DNA of 64,000 bases from Adiantum capillus-veneris (GCA_014529385.2 CM043954.1:7317806-7381805), one strand, 5' to 3'. Counted from the stretch's first letter, positions 22,351 through 33,394 are shown. Notes: generated by a model from the letters alone, not told the origin. Numbers and translations: made by a program.

Positions 22351-22443
22351 TCCATTTTCGCCCGCCGAGGCACACACGTACACAGAACCTCGAACATGCA
22401 TGCACCTCGTCCCATTTCGTGTGTCTCAGCGGGCGAAAATGGA
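22351..22443. repeat. 93-bp hairpin with 25-bp arms
   Basis: The left arm 22351-22375 (TCCATTTTCGCCCGCCGAGG...) is the reverse complement of 22419-22443 at 23 of 25 positions. The loop is about 43 bp. No clear target duplication was found. It could be a small MITE or a structured RNA element between two convergent pseudogenes. Confidence 0.8.
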
Positions 22444-22606
22444 GCCATAGTGGTTAACTTTAATTAAACATATCCAACAATTCAAATATATATAAAAAAC
22501 AATGTACAAATTAAAATTGAACAATTGCTCAGAATGGTAGAAATTCGCCAGTTGATATTATAGAGAAAGATTACAAATCTCATGAAGAGAGAGTACATGG
22601 GATAAA

Positions 22607-23690
22607 CTACATCTTATGAAGGCATCCTTCATTTCTTAAATTTAGTGCTAAGACTAAATCCATATTTTTTAAAGTTACACGCTTTGCATGCGCCATACAG
22701 GAGACGCCATCTTGAAAAAGCTGCACCAAAATGTCTTCAACGGCATCCTGTAAGGCTAGTAAAGCTGCGCGTTGCATTCTTGTAACGGAATCATTGTATT
22801 CATCTATCATCTCTCTCACCACCCGAGAGAAAGCCGCTTTGGGTATGATTGGCTCAGTGCTCTTTTGGTATTTCCTGATCTCACGCAGAGCCACGGTGCC
22901 TGGCCTCCATCTCCTCTTTTTCTGTGTTGTTGGTGGTGGTGGAGGAGCCGCCTGCCTAGCCCATTAAGGAGGATCATCTTTGTATTTGTTCTTCCTCTCC
23001 TCTTGGGTTTGCTGCTCTTCTGGTGTCACCTTGTCCCTTTTTCTTTTTGCACATTGCTTGGCTCTCTGAGGGATTTTTGAAGGCTTTGAGCTCCCAGCCT
23101 TTGCTTGTTGGGTGGTTTGAGATCTATCTTCTGCCGCCTTCTTCTCTGCCTCTGCTCGTGCTTGTAAGTTGGCCAAATGAGCTCACTCGGTCTCAGCTCT
23201 CTGCCTTTCCTCCTGCTCTCTCTATCTTCTCTACTCTTCTTGTGCTGCCAGGGCTTTCTTTTCAGCTGCCTCTTTCTTTTCCCTCTCCCTTTGTCTTTTC
23301 CTCCTCTTGGCCTTTTTTTCCTTAGATAGCGGGTCGCCTAGTATTACCTTGATTACTCTTTCTTTGATTCGCGGTGGAAACTTTCGCGGCATAGTATGTG
23401 GGGTGGCCTGAGCACCAATGGTTGTGGCAGGAGGCAATGGCGGTGGATTTTGAAGCAGTTCTGTTTCTTGTCTTGCTCTGCGAAGAGGTGGAATCGGTGG
23501 GGGATCTGCAAGAGGTGAGCGAGTGGCATGGGTTAAATCATCAAGACCTCCAAATATGTGCCGCATGTTGCTTTGATCATCTGGATTTGATGGTTGGGGA
23601 GGCTCTTGGGTATTTGGAGCAGGCTGGGGCACTAGGTTATCCACTTATGGTCGAGGATGTGGATTTGAAGCCGTGGATTCTGCATGGATT
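22607..23690 (-). pseudogene. histone H3 pseudogene, CENH3-like, with long charged N-terminal extension
   Basis: Read leftward in a single frame. The histone part begins RRWRPGTVALREIRKYQKST near 22930 and runs through EPIIPKAAFSRVVREM, a loop-1 region one residue longer than canonical H3, ALLALQDAVEDILVQLF, and HAKRVTLKNMDLVLALNLR. It ends at a TAG at 22607-22609. RRWRPGT, STEP-IIP and the longer loop 1 are features of plant centromeric H3 rather than H3.1/H3.3. Upstream in the same frame lie about 240 codons rich in Lys/Glu/Arg/Ala (KEKKAKRRKRQREREKKEAA) and Pro. Five in-frame stops occur (23645, 23231, 23222, 23183, 22964), all of the type made by C-to-T change. There are no introns, unlike plant CENH3 genes. 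The 5' end fades into an LTR near 23690. Confidence 0.7.
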
Positions 23691-24307
23691 TTTGGCTGCA
23701 GATGTTGGCTATAGAATGCAAATCCAACCAAGAGCCATGCTTCAATGCTTAAGCTTTCCATCTTCTCCATCTTCATTACTATGCTATTATGTATGCTAGC
23801 AAGAAGAGTAACGATAAGTGAGGAACTATTTCTTTCTCCTATGGAATGTTTCTTCTTACTCTTCCCTATCCTCATTCCCCGCTAGCTCTCTCCACCTTCG
23901 AAGGTGTTTGAGGCCTTGGGACTGAGGCTTGGGATAGTTAATGCTTTCTACAAAGTTTAGGTTATGCTTGTGATGCATGAAGCTTTCCATTTTCATTGCA
24001 TCACCTAGGTCACAAGGAACACAAAGATTGTATATTACCAATTCTCTCTTGATGGGAGAAACTATAATACAAATGCCTATTGGAGGGGGGACCGGCTCCA
24101 TATGAATCCGGTCCTCAACTATTGTCATGTTTTCTAAACTCTCTCTCTCTTGCAAAAGTATTGTTCATGACAAGTTAGCTAAGTACCATGTTTATGTTGC
24201 TACTATCAATTAAGTTCACCCGCTATGCTCACAAAGTAATCTCACAAAAGTGCTTCATCTAATTTCCTAATTCCGCTACTCTCAAAATTCATAGGCCATT
24301 TCATTAC
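23691..24307 (+). repeat. family A LTR fragment, 3' part
   Basis: It matches the right-hand third of the LTR at 46045-47611: GCAAATCCAACCAAGAGCCA, CACCTTCGAAGGTGTTTGAGG-like text, then CTTGATGGGAGAAAC and GGACCGGCT. It ends CATTTCATTACA, equivalent to the LTR terminus. A LINE begins at once. Confidence 0.75.
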
Positions 24308-25180
24308 ACGGAAGCATCTCAAAGTCTACTTGGAAAGAGTTTGAGAATGTCCAAAAGCATTTTCTTACAAACTTTCTCCAAGTTAAGACACAAATATCCT
24401 ATATGCTCCTACTTCTTGAGTCGGAATCTCTTCCAATTGATCTTATGAGCATGGAAAGGGTTGTGGAGCACATGATAAATATGCGTCAAAACCCCTCGCA
24501 TTGACTTCCTACAATTGCATGGAAAGCAAGCAAAAAAGTTCAAAAGACGCATAAAAGCAAGATCTTGAGCACAAGATGGATGCAAGATATAAAGAAGTGG
24601 TTTGGGAGATGGGATGCATTACACTTGCTACATGATGCTTCAATTGACTCCCAAGTGAATGAAGCTTTTCTACAACACCAATGTATTATGGCTTGGGAGA
24701 AATTCGGTGGGTCACACTTCATACATTACACCACCCATATTGCCCGCAACTCCAAAACCATGTTCTTCACTGAAAGAGGAAACCGTACTCACAGTTACAT
24801 GCTTGAGCCTATCCCCTTCTCGACGATACGCACTATCGCAGCCATTCGGTTTAGCTCTCATTTCCTTCGATACAAGACAGGGCGTTGGGGCAATGCAAAA
24901 GAGTCAAATCAACTATGCACATTATGCTCACTGCAAGTTCGAGAGTCTGAGTACCACACACTAATAGAGTACTTAGCTTTTGGTCACATCCAAACTTGCT
25001 TCTCTCACATTTTCAGCCATGACTTACACCTACATACTTTTCTCTCCCAGCCATAGTGTGGGCTCTCCATTGTGACTCTCATCACCACAATTTTGGAGCA
25101 TTGAGGGTCACCCATCAACCATACACATACTACATGACATGTAACTTTGGTCCCATAGGTCATATTTGACCTCCGAGGAC

Positions 25181-25240
<60 letters not shown>
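24308..25240 (+). mobile_element. LINE fragment, second copy, ending in (CT)n
   Basis: Homologous to 14600-15487: STWKEF-type text, KKWFGRWDALHLLHDASIDS, NEAFLQHQCIMAWEKFGGSH, FTERGNRTHSYMLEPIPFS, LCTLCSLQVRESEYHTLIE. The frame has early stops (before 24565) and ends at 25056. The 3' UTR repeats GGTCCCATAGGTCATATTTG but passes into (CT)26 at 25189-25240 instead of (ATCT)n. It is more decayed than the first copy. Confidence 0.85.
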
Positions 25241-25245
<5 letters not shown>

Positions 25246-25261
25246 GGTTCCATGTGAACTC

Positions 25262-25410
25262 TTGGTAAACCTCTTGGTATTGAGGTTTTTGGTAAAGAAA
25301 AGCATGTTTACAATTTGATTGAGGCCCTGTATGGTCTTAAGCAAAAACCTCTTGGTATTGAGGTTTTTGGTAAAGAAAAGCATGTTTATACACACTTGGC
25401 GGCACTCTTG
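25262..25410 (+). pseudogene. copia RT shard with 78-bp internal duplication
   Basis: KPLGIEVFGKEKHVYNLIEA followed by LYGLKQ matches the copia RT palm (QPEGFE...LYGLKQ in relatives). The first half is repeated 78 bp later (starts 25267 and 25345). Confidence 0.7.
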
Positions 25411-25914
25411 ATACCACATGCATCTCGTGCTCCTCTTGGTCACTAGCTCCTTTGCAGCTAGTTCTTGTTTTCTCTGCACAGATAAGCACCCGCATCTCTT
25501 GCTCTAGTATACAACCACCTTGCGGTTTCATGCTCTCTCTCTCTCTCTCTCTCTGAGAGACAAACTTGCAGAAAAAGCTCCGAATTGCTCTGAACTACGA
25601 TCTGCGAAAAAAAGCGCCGAACTGCTTTGAACCTGGTGCTTTTATTTAGTTATTTGATAGCTTTCATGGCAGCGTTTCTTATTTCAAAGTTTTTTTTTTT
25701 TGCCACGTGGTGGCTTCTGCATCTAGAGTGAATGGAGAAAACGTTCATGAACTGCAATATGAAATGAAGTGCTTTACTGACCTGCAATGTTGTACTAGCA
25801 CTTTTCAATTGTCAACTCTACAAGTCGATATTTGAGTCAAGCTACAAGAAAGGAAATTGAATAGTTAAACATTATGTCATGCAATGAAACATCACATATC
25901 AAAATTGCAAAGTA

Positions 25915-26212
25915 TATAGTGCACGTCATGCAGAAGTGCCATACAAAAGTATGATGGAGAGCTGGCACTGTGGTCTCTCCAAAAATTATAAGAAACGAAA
26001 GCTGTGCCTTGCCCCATAGCGTTTATGTGTTGCACCAAGCAAACGCATAGTCATGGGGAGTTGGATGCAGATAACAAACCTTGCAATGTAGTCCAACTGG
26101 ATCGCGCTTGTGCAATTGAAACGTCCAGTGTTGTGAATAGATGCTCTCTCTGCCATACACAAAACACGCATTAAGATAAATACAGGAGATGTAGCATATT
26201 GATTAAGCTTGA
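25915..26212. repeat. dispersed repeat, copy 2 (pair with 9550-9842)
   Basis: Same-orientation partner of 9550-9842, estimated at about 85% identity by eye. Class unknown. Confidence 0.75.
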
Positions 26213-26908
26213 AGATAAAAGAGTTATGGGTGCTTTTCAGTAGAATTTTTTTTGCTAAAATTGCACTATCTCCTCTTCTCAACCGTCAACTTCTTGTCCT
26301 GCCTTATGTTGTAGCCACCTTTCTATTTGTGGTGCGCTTTCTCCTTGTAGACCAAGCAGGGCTTCTTCTCAATTATGCAATTTATCGACCATGCAATAGC
26401 ATGCTAACACACATAGGGTCTGTCCTCAAGATCTCTAGGGGTCTTTCCAATCGTAGGGTTATGTTCATGGGAGCAGCCGGAGTGCTCTCCTTGGGGATTT
26501 TCTTTTTAGTTTGGCTAAGGAAAAAGAGCCTTTGGCTCACCATGTAAATATTGGCAAATTTTGGCATTGTTTAAAAATAGGCAATTCAGATTTGATACTT
26601 TCCTTTTCACCTTGGGAATAAAGGTGTTAAGCTAAGCCTTAAGGAGGAGGGAACATGTGAAAGGAAGCATTAAGGAGTGAGTGCACATAGAAGGAAGGGA
26701 TCTAGGAAGAGAGAGAGGGAGGGAGTGAGGGAGTGAAATGCCTATGAATACAAAGAAGCAGAATTGCAGCACCTTCTTGCTCAACATGGTGCTGCTCTTG
26801 GGCACCTACTCAACTTGTGAAAGATCATCAAGAGCCTGCAAACGAAAGAAGGGTCTTCCCTTTCCAACCTCTCTCCTTCCGGTCTCCTCTCCTTCGGCAG
26901 CAAATACA

Positions 26909-26911
<3 letters not shown>
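26213..26911. other. no gene recognised
   Basis: Contains hydrophobic open frames (26209-26547) without a known domain, and a GA-rich stretch near 26690-26735. Confidence 0.4.

Positions 26912-26982
<71 letters not shown>
26912..26982. repeat. compound (CT)n(CA)n microsatellite
   Basis: A CT run passes directly into a CA run within 71 bp. Confidence 0.97.
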
Positions 26983-26983
<1 letters not shown>

Positions 26984-27399
26984 TTGTCATTGTCCAATAT
27001 ACTATGAGATACAAGGCCGCTTCCACTATCTATTCAAAGAGGGCTTTGGACCGTTGACTAGAGTCATGAGATATTAGGATCAGAGATGCCTCGGCTTGTT
27101 TTTGCTAGAGCTACGCAGACACAAGGAGAGTCTCTTGAGGAGACCACGCAATGGGAGACAATCACAAAGGGAGATCACTGACTTCTTTAGAGCAAGGACT
27201 CAACAGCGAGATGAGCATGCTTCACAGCAGACCTCAGAGCCCACTTCTACTAGAGGTATATTAGTGGACACAGCCACTGAGCTGGAGAGAGCTAGACGCC
27301 ACATCTACGGGGGCAACCACGACTTCAACAAAGGCTCCATCAAAGAATCAAGACTATTCTAGCACGACATGAGAGACGCTTAGTACAACTATTTACACA

Positions 27400-27625
27400 T
27401 TGACGAAGCTCTTCAACGACCGATGTAATACTTTCTCGAACAACATCCGATGCCGGGCATCCTCGTGCATGGATGATGATGATGATGATTTTAATCTAGC
27501 GATTTTAGTCTTTTACTTTACTTCATTTTATTTATGTACCCAAACATTGGAATAGATCCACAAGGATTGTCTCAGTCTGGTCCCATAGGTTGAAGACGTT
27601 TAATATAACATTTCATTCTCTCTCT
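27400..27625 (+). repeat. SINE/LINE-like 3' end, fourth copy
   Basis: The block order GAAGCTCTTCAACGACC, (GAT)n, TTTACTTCATTTTATT, GTACCCAAACATTGGAATAG, CACAAGGATTGT, GGTCCCATAGG, ACGTTTAATATAACATTTCA, then CT-rich tail. It is the best-preserved copy, and shows the GGTCCCATAGG box also found in the LINE 3' UTRs. Confidence 0.7.
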
Positions 27626-27639
27626 TCCCACCTCGCACC

Positions 27640-28351
27640 ATGCTCCGACATCCACTCTATCTTCTCAAATCTCTGATGGCCACACAAGGTATTTCTTTGG
27701 CTGCCTGCTGAGGCATTGCTATGGGGCCCTACGGTGCCCTTGCTCATGATGAGGCCTTCCTCTAAGCATTGCAAGCTCGCTAGCTCTTTGCAAACTTCCT
27801 TGCACGCGTGGCCTCATGACACAAACCCTTTGTGGAGGCGCTATTAGGCGATGCTCCGATGCCCCATATGGCATTCCTCCTCACTATACGCAGAAGTAGT
27901 AACGTAGCATGGGTGCAGTGCCTGCCTTGCAAGGAATGTTACAACCAGGGCTTCATGTTACTGTGGTAAGTCTGGCACTCGGTTTATACTGGTGTTTCAA
28001 TGATTGCAACGGCTTGGTTTTCAACATGGATTTTCAATGACTGCAACGGCTTGCTTTTCAAGGTGCTGGGGCAGGCGGATGCAGCCGAGCACAAACCCCT
28101 GGATAAATTCCTAATGGAGGATGGGGGTCTCGTTTAGGAAAAAGTTCTTAGGCTCACCAAGTAAAAATTAATGTGTCTGCACCTACACTTTTTTGGGGGG
28201 GAAATCACACGTGTGAATTCACCTTTCTACGCACACGCGGGTTGTACTCGAACAGAGAGCATTCATCTGTCAGTGCGAAGGTGAGCACACATTTGCAACA
28301 CAGATTTCAAAGTTGAGAGTGCACTCAAACAGAAAGTTGTGTTGTGAACAT
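27640..28351. other. no gene seen
   Basis: Includes an imperfect ~36-bp tandem duplication near 27993-28065 (CAATGATTGCAACGGCTTG and CAATGACTGCAACGGCTTG). Nothing coding is recognised. Confidence 0.4.
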
Positions 28352-28357
28352 AAGGGG

Positions 28358-28393
<36 letters not shown>

Positions 28394-28405
28394 GGGGGGG
28401 GGGGG
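28352..28405. repeat. (GA)n tract followed by 23 guanines
   Basis: A GA run passes directly into an uninterrupted G run at 28383-28405. It is G-quadruplex-capable on the plus strand. Confidence 0.97.
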
Positions 28406-29987
28406 AGGACACTACTCCCAAATTCACACAACATTTGCCTCAACTATACCTTCCTCAGGCATGGGAGATGGGATCAAGGGACAGCAGGCCCCGACATCAA
28501 AAAGACACCGTAGATCTTGTCACGAAAAGCAACTGGGGAACAAAAGTAACCTCGGGTACCCGAATTTACTTTTTTGTGGCACAAAATGTTTGACGTCATT
28601 CTACATTTTTCCAGAGATTACTTCACCTGAGATCTATGGTGCTCAATCATCCCAACATAGATCCCACCCCCTCCATGCCCGTGGAGGATAGAGCCGAGGA
28701 TTTCTCAATGAAACTCACTCGCCAATTGTCAAGTACCAGGTAGCACGAGAATGCCATATGGAAATAAGGCTGCTGTAAGAGCATATGGACACCTCAAAAT
28801 GATCTTACTGCACCTGTCACAGTCGGGGGTCATGGACCATCCATCAGCAACATACTAAAGCCCCGAAAAATCTACTGCAGCCGATGGATGTCGGACTCAT
28901 CAGCAGCCGTAATGAAATTGAATCTCTTCCAATGAAAGTGTGACAACTCAGCAACCGGAACGGCTGCACCTCAGCACACACAATGTTTTGCTGCTGTCAA
29001 CAATGTCAGACTATCCGTGCTTGCAGTCTTGCCACCTCAGCAGCTGGAATCTTGCAGTGGACACTAACTAGCCCCCCTCCCACCGACAATGACGGCCGGG
29101 AATGGCACTTGCTGACCATTCCCCAAAATCCATGCTCCTGCGCGGTTCCCGGCCTCTGCCAGTCACCATGCGGATTTCTGGGAATGGTCAGCAAGGGACC
29201 ATTTCTCTACACCATAATCTGCACTTCAGCATTGCAATACAATGCAAGCAGACCCGTAAGAGCCTTTAGAAATATCATGTCACTTGCAAAGTGTGTCTAC
29301 AAAGCTCACTTCCTCATACAGCTTGCCGAGACCCTACACAGCTAAATGCGCTACATATGCAGAGAAAGAGACATCCTTATCATGTATACGGAATCCAAAA
29401 CACATCCACTCCAGAGCATTGTGGAAGAAAAACAAGATTTTCTGCACAAGTGAAGAACTGTGGCTTTACATCAGTCACAAACCTCTTCGGTTTATTCAGC
29501 ATTAATGAAAACGACCCAATAACAAGAAACAACATGGCAATACTTATTAAAAAAACAATGAGCTCTCTTTCAGAGGAATGCATCTTGCAAATAATCCAAA
29601 TAATGTACGGCAACAATCAAGCAGTCTCAAACCAATGGCAGTGTCAGCTCAGCACACCCCAAGATCACACCCCCCATACTTGATCTGCCTCACAAATCAT
29701 ATCGTTTAACTTACACAAACAAAGCTTATCAAAGTTGTCAGCATGACTGCTCTTTGCATATCTAAAAAAATGTTCATACAACTGATTTATTTTTGGAAAC
29801 AACCCAAGAATCGACATATTCTCCTCGACTTATTCAACAAAATCTGCTGGTGCAGCAGCTGCTTCCCACAACCTCCAAAACATTCTATATCCGTAACAGT
29901 CATCATGGCATGCTCAAGAGAGCATTACTACTTGCACAGCACAACAGGCTCGCTAGTGAAGGGTGAGCACAAGACATACGCTATAAA
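28406..29987. other. downstream flank of the V-ATPase gene
   Basis: No coding domain is recognised. The stretch just left of 29988 is the 3' UTR side of the minus-strand gene. The hairpin at 29108-29195 is the only notable structure. Confidence 0.5.
29108..29195. repeat. 88-bp foldback with 24-bp arms
   Basis: CTTGCTGACCATTCCC (from 29108) pairs perfectly with GGGAATGGTCAGCAAG (ending 29195), and pairing extends over AAATCC/GGATTT after a two-base mismatch. The loop is about 40 nt. The geometry resembles a plant miRNA precursor or a tiny MITE. No expression evidence is available. Confidence 0.7.
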
Positions 29988-31790
29988 TTACTCCCTAGAT
30001 TGACCAGCACGTGAGGAGAGGATGATTCCCACGATAAGACCGTACAGAGCAAGTGCCTCTGCAAAAATCAAAATAAGTATCATGCCCACAAATAGTTTCG
30101 GTTGCTGTGCATTTGCCCTGCCAAGAAAACAAAAGGGAGCTCAGCAAGCTGAAAGCAGAGTCAATGGATAAACAAATCCACTCGTTGTAACTAATTGAGA
30201 CAATCAAAAGGTTAATTTTATACCCCCTTATACTCCTTACTTTTCTTTCTACGTACTTTTCCTGAGTAATTTCTGTCTAAGAAAACAGAAATTCATCCAG
30301 AACAAAGAATAACCCTTCGCCTTCAATTTTCAGTAAGAAACAAAACCGCTTAGAGAGAAGGACTACCTTACGCCTGCGTCACCAACGATACCAATGGCCA
30401 TTCCTGCAGAAAGACCTGCTAAACCACAAGCAAGGCCTGAAGACAGGTGCGCATATCCATCAAAAAGATAATAGGCTGTACTTGTGGGGTTGATGCCTGT
30501 ACTGATGATCACGGCTATAATCAAGCCATAGATACCCAGGACACCAGCCATGACAACTGGAACAATTGACTTCATCACCAACTCTGGCCTCATGACACCC
30601 ATAGAAGCTACACCGACACCACTTTTTGCAGTTCCATAGGCAGCTCCCATACCTGAGATCAGGAGATTCAAGACTGGTAATGACATTGCGAATAAGATCA
30701 ACTCAAACCATAGGGTGCTGTCTACACATTTATTAAACTGAAGTGCAGCACCTAAGGTGACTGAAATAGTGACGATACGTGAATTCAGAAAGTAAAGCCT
30801 ATAATTGATGGAGGAGGTACCAACACCATCCAAGTACACAAGAGATCCCCCATGTAACACATAATAACGACCCTGTAAAAGCTTGCAAAAAACAAGAAAG
30901 ATAAAAAGCATCAAATTAACGGCACAAATGCCATGATGCTCGAAGCTGCCCAAGAGCCAAAAGTGTCGCATAGGGTGGGTATGGAAAGACTACTTCGTGT
31001 AACAGGCTGCAGCACAGCCAGCAAATACAAACTGGCAGCAAGAAAGAGCTATACTGGTATTGGTCCTCTATACGCTTGGGCAATTCATAGATATTACCTG
31101 CAGGTCTTGTGGACTTCAACAAAAGGAAAGAGACCAGTTTGTCGAGTAGTCTTAAAGAAGATAAAGTGTACCAAATTATGTCACAAAGTTCATTTAGTAC
31201 AATTATGAAACATACATAGAGAGCCCAGCCATCATGTTAAGCTAGGGCCCTGAACACAGGCAATATCGAATAAAAAACCACAAGGCAGAAAGTAAAACGT
31301 CCTGGCTTATCAAGAATCGCTGTTTTTTAATACTTTCATGAGCTGCTGTGAGCGAGGATCTAGATCGTTATGTTCCTGCTCAGGATTTACGTTTGATCTC
31401 TCTGATCCACCAAGACGCATGACAAATGACGTGTTAAACGATACCCATTTGCACCTCCTCATGGCCTCTCTTGTCGATCTCAGGAACAACGATCAATGTT
31501 CATCAATTTGAGTACTCTTAACCATGATCTCGCAGGTCACAATGCTGGTTTGCAGATCACCTTGTCAAGATGCACCACAGTCAAAGCTCACGCATGACAA
31601 ACCTAAGCCATAGATGAACGGAAACTTCTTCTTCATAATGCGGAGACATTCACAAAATCAGATGAATTCTGAATGAGAAAGAGACAAGGAGGGGGGAAAG
31701 AGACGTACAGGAGAAGACGAGAGCCGCTGCAGCTCCCAGGAATCCGAAGAAAGGCGCAGTGGTGTCGCCATTGAAATCTGTGGTCGTCAT
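29988..31790 (-). CDS. VHA-c: V-type proton ATPase 16-kDa proteolipid subunit c, three exons
   Basis: Subunit c forms the membrane rotor ring of the V0 sector that pumps protons into vacuole and endomembrane lumens. Exons on the minus strand: 31790-31709, 30652-30367 and 30117-29988, joined by GT-AG introns of 1056 and 249 bp. They splice within Cys28 (T|GT) and Arg123 (AG|G). The product is 165 residues, normal for plants (164-166). It starts [20 protein letters not shown]; the exon 2 core reads [20 protein letters not shown] and continues through [20 protein letters not shown]. Exon 3 holds the fourth helix with the proton-carrying Glu143 ([12 protein letters not shown]) and ends SSRAGQSRE. 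Four hydrophobic helices are evident. There are no stops or frameshifts, and splice sites are canonical, so it is very likely functional. The gene sits alone between repeats. Confidence 0.97.
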
Positions 31791-32000
31791 GTTCACAGGG
31801 GCACTTGGATCTCAGCCTGCTTGGAGATTAGGGTTTCCTGCAATCACGAGTTGTCTGAGAGTTCTTTGAGAAATTGAGGCAACCTGTGCACTTCGACCTT
31901 GCGCAACGTCGCAGAAAAGAGATAAAATGTGGGGCAGAGGTTACCGCCTGCTGTGGGTTGACTCCACCGAATCAGCCGGTGCCTTCTTAACTGCTGTTGA
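31791..32000 (-). promoter_or_regulatory. 5' UTR and probable core promoter of the V-ATPase gene
   Basis: Upstream of the ATG the minus strand reads GAAACCCTAATCTCC preceded by GTGATTGCAG, so a 5'-UTR intron acceptor is possible there. Further up, TTTTATCTC is a weak TATA-like candidate. No sharp boundary can be set. Confidence 0.35.
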
Positions 32001-33187
32001 CGCTGCAGTGTGACTTATGGCTTGTTCATTTCTTTTGTGTATCTACTAATCTACTAACATAATAAGGCGGAAGGGGGAGCCCTTTACACGGGTCGCAATC
32101 TGCGATCTAAAGGCTAAAGTCCAAAACAAAAACAAGCCCCTTTGCACGCGATAAAGAGGGAGAGAGGGGGAGAGAGGCGGCCGGCCGTACTAGTGAGATC
32201 TACGTCGGCCTTTTCATTCCGACCACAAAGGGGGTATCAATTGTGGATTGATCACAAGGGTGGGGTATCAATTGTGGTTTGATCAACACATACCATACGA
32301 GTGGACTTTACCAGCGAGATGGCCATGCTAATGGAATATGGGAACTTTGACTTTCCAAAGAAGACACCACGATTTGGTAGTGGACAAAGGCTTCATTGGA
32401 CCTCGGTACAATAGGTACTTTGCCTTGGAGGAGCATTCTCTTGGCCTTATGGAGAGGATCCCAGAGCTCTTCTTGATCATGGACATAGCCTTCATCTACA
32501 AACTCGAGTGGAGCTTTAGTGCTTTGGACTTCCTTGAGGAGTTTACCAATGAGATGCACGACATATAGAGGTTATTGACTGCTTGGATTGCATTATGAAT
32601 GCTCTTTTAATCACTGGATTTTCATAATCAGAGTTGTCTACCCTCACCTTGGATAACCTTATACATATTCATCCCTCGACCTAAGCAGATGTAATCTCCC
32701 AAATCAGTTGGAGGATAGTCACTCTTACTTTGTGGTCTCATTGCATTGTCGGCATGGATTTTGCTTCAGCCAGTGACATCAAAAGAATGAAGGCAAGAAA
32801 TAAGGGGATGATGGCGTAACTTCTTCATCTACCGCTCTTCTACAAGGATGGCTACAGCTGAGACTTTTGAGTCTGGCTACCCCTCTTCTTAAAGGAGTTC
32901 AGAGGACAATGATAGCAGATACTGGTTAGTCTCCCTTGGATGACGGTTACAAGTTGACTGCTTATTCAGGCTCTCCCTTACGCTGGAGGACACTCTACCT
33001 ACAAGGCACCATTCAGTTGTGGTCCATATACGATCCATTGGTGATTGTTGTACACATAATCAAGTTTTGCAGTGCAAACCTCTCAATCCATTCTTCCTAG
33101 AGTTTTTGTGGAGTAGCTGCTTGGTTATGTTGGACTACTGATACTTCCTCTTTTATTTAGATAAGTTGCCACAGATCTTCTTCAGCA
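32001..33187. other. no gene recognised
   Basis: Contains an open stretch at 32338-32568 (MGTLTFQRRHHDLVVDKGFI) and an overlapping minus frame; neither shows a known domain. A 20-bp phrase (GGTATCAATTGTGG) is repeated at 32233 and 32262. Confidence 0.4.
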
Positions 33188-33377
33188 GTGTTAGAGTAAT
33201 GGCTAAGTGGCCAGTCGGACAACCCACACACCCACCTACTAACACTAAATTTATTCTTCATTATGAATGGAATCAATAAGAGTTCTCTCACTATTAGACT
33301 CCACCCACACTGTATGTCTCTTGTTTATCCATCTCATGTACTACGTGCACACTCCCCACTCCCACACATTCTTTAAC
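33188..33377 (+). repeat. possible copia LTR with decayed primer site
   Basis: TGTTAGAGTAATGGC ... ACATTCTTTAAC is followed by TAGTATTAGAGCTTTG, which resembles a mutated TGGTATCAGAGC site. It lies upstream of a copia gag start (34458) and could be its 5' LTR. No second LTR copy confirms it. Confidence 0.35.
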
Positions 33378-33394
33378 TAGTATTAGAGCTTTGT

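Noticed and set aside
20753-23690. A giant-virus insertion carrying a histone and unknown genes.
   Set aside because: The histone has plant CENH3 signatures and I see no viral core gene; the neighbours are plant-type repeats.
30363-30971. A single 202-codon reading of the V-ATPase locus starting upstream in the intron.
   Set aside because: The first ~105 residues are intron translation; the correct start is the exon at 31790, joined at 31709|30652.
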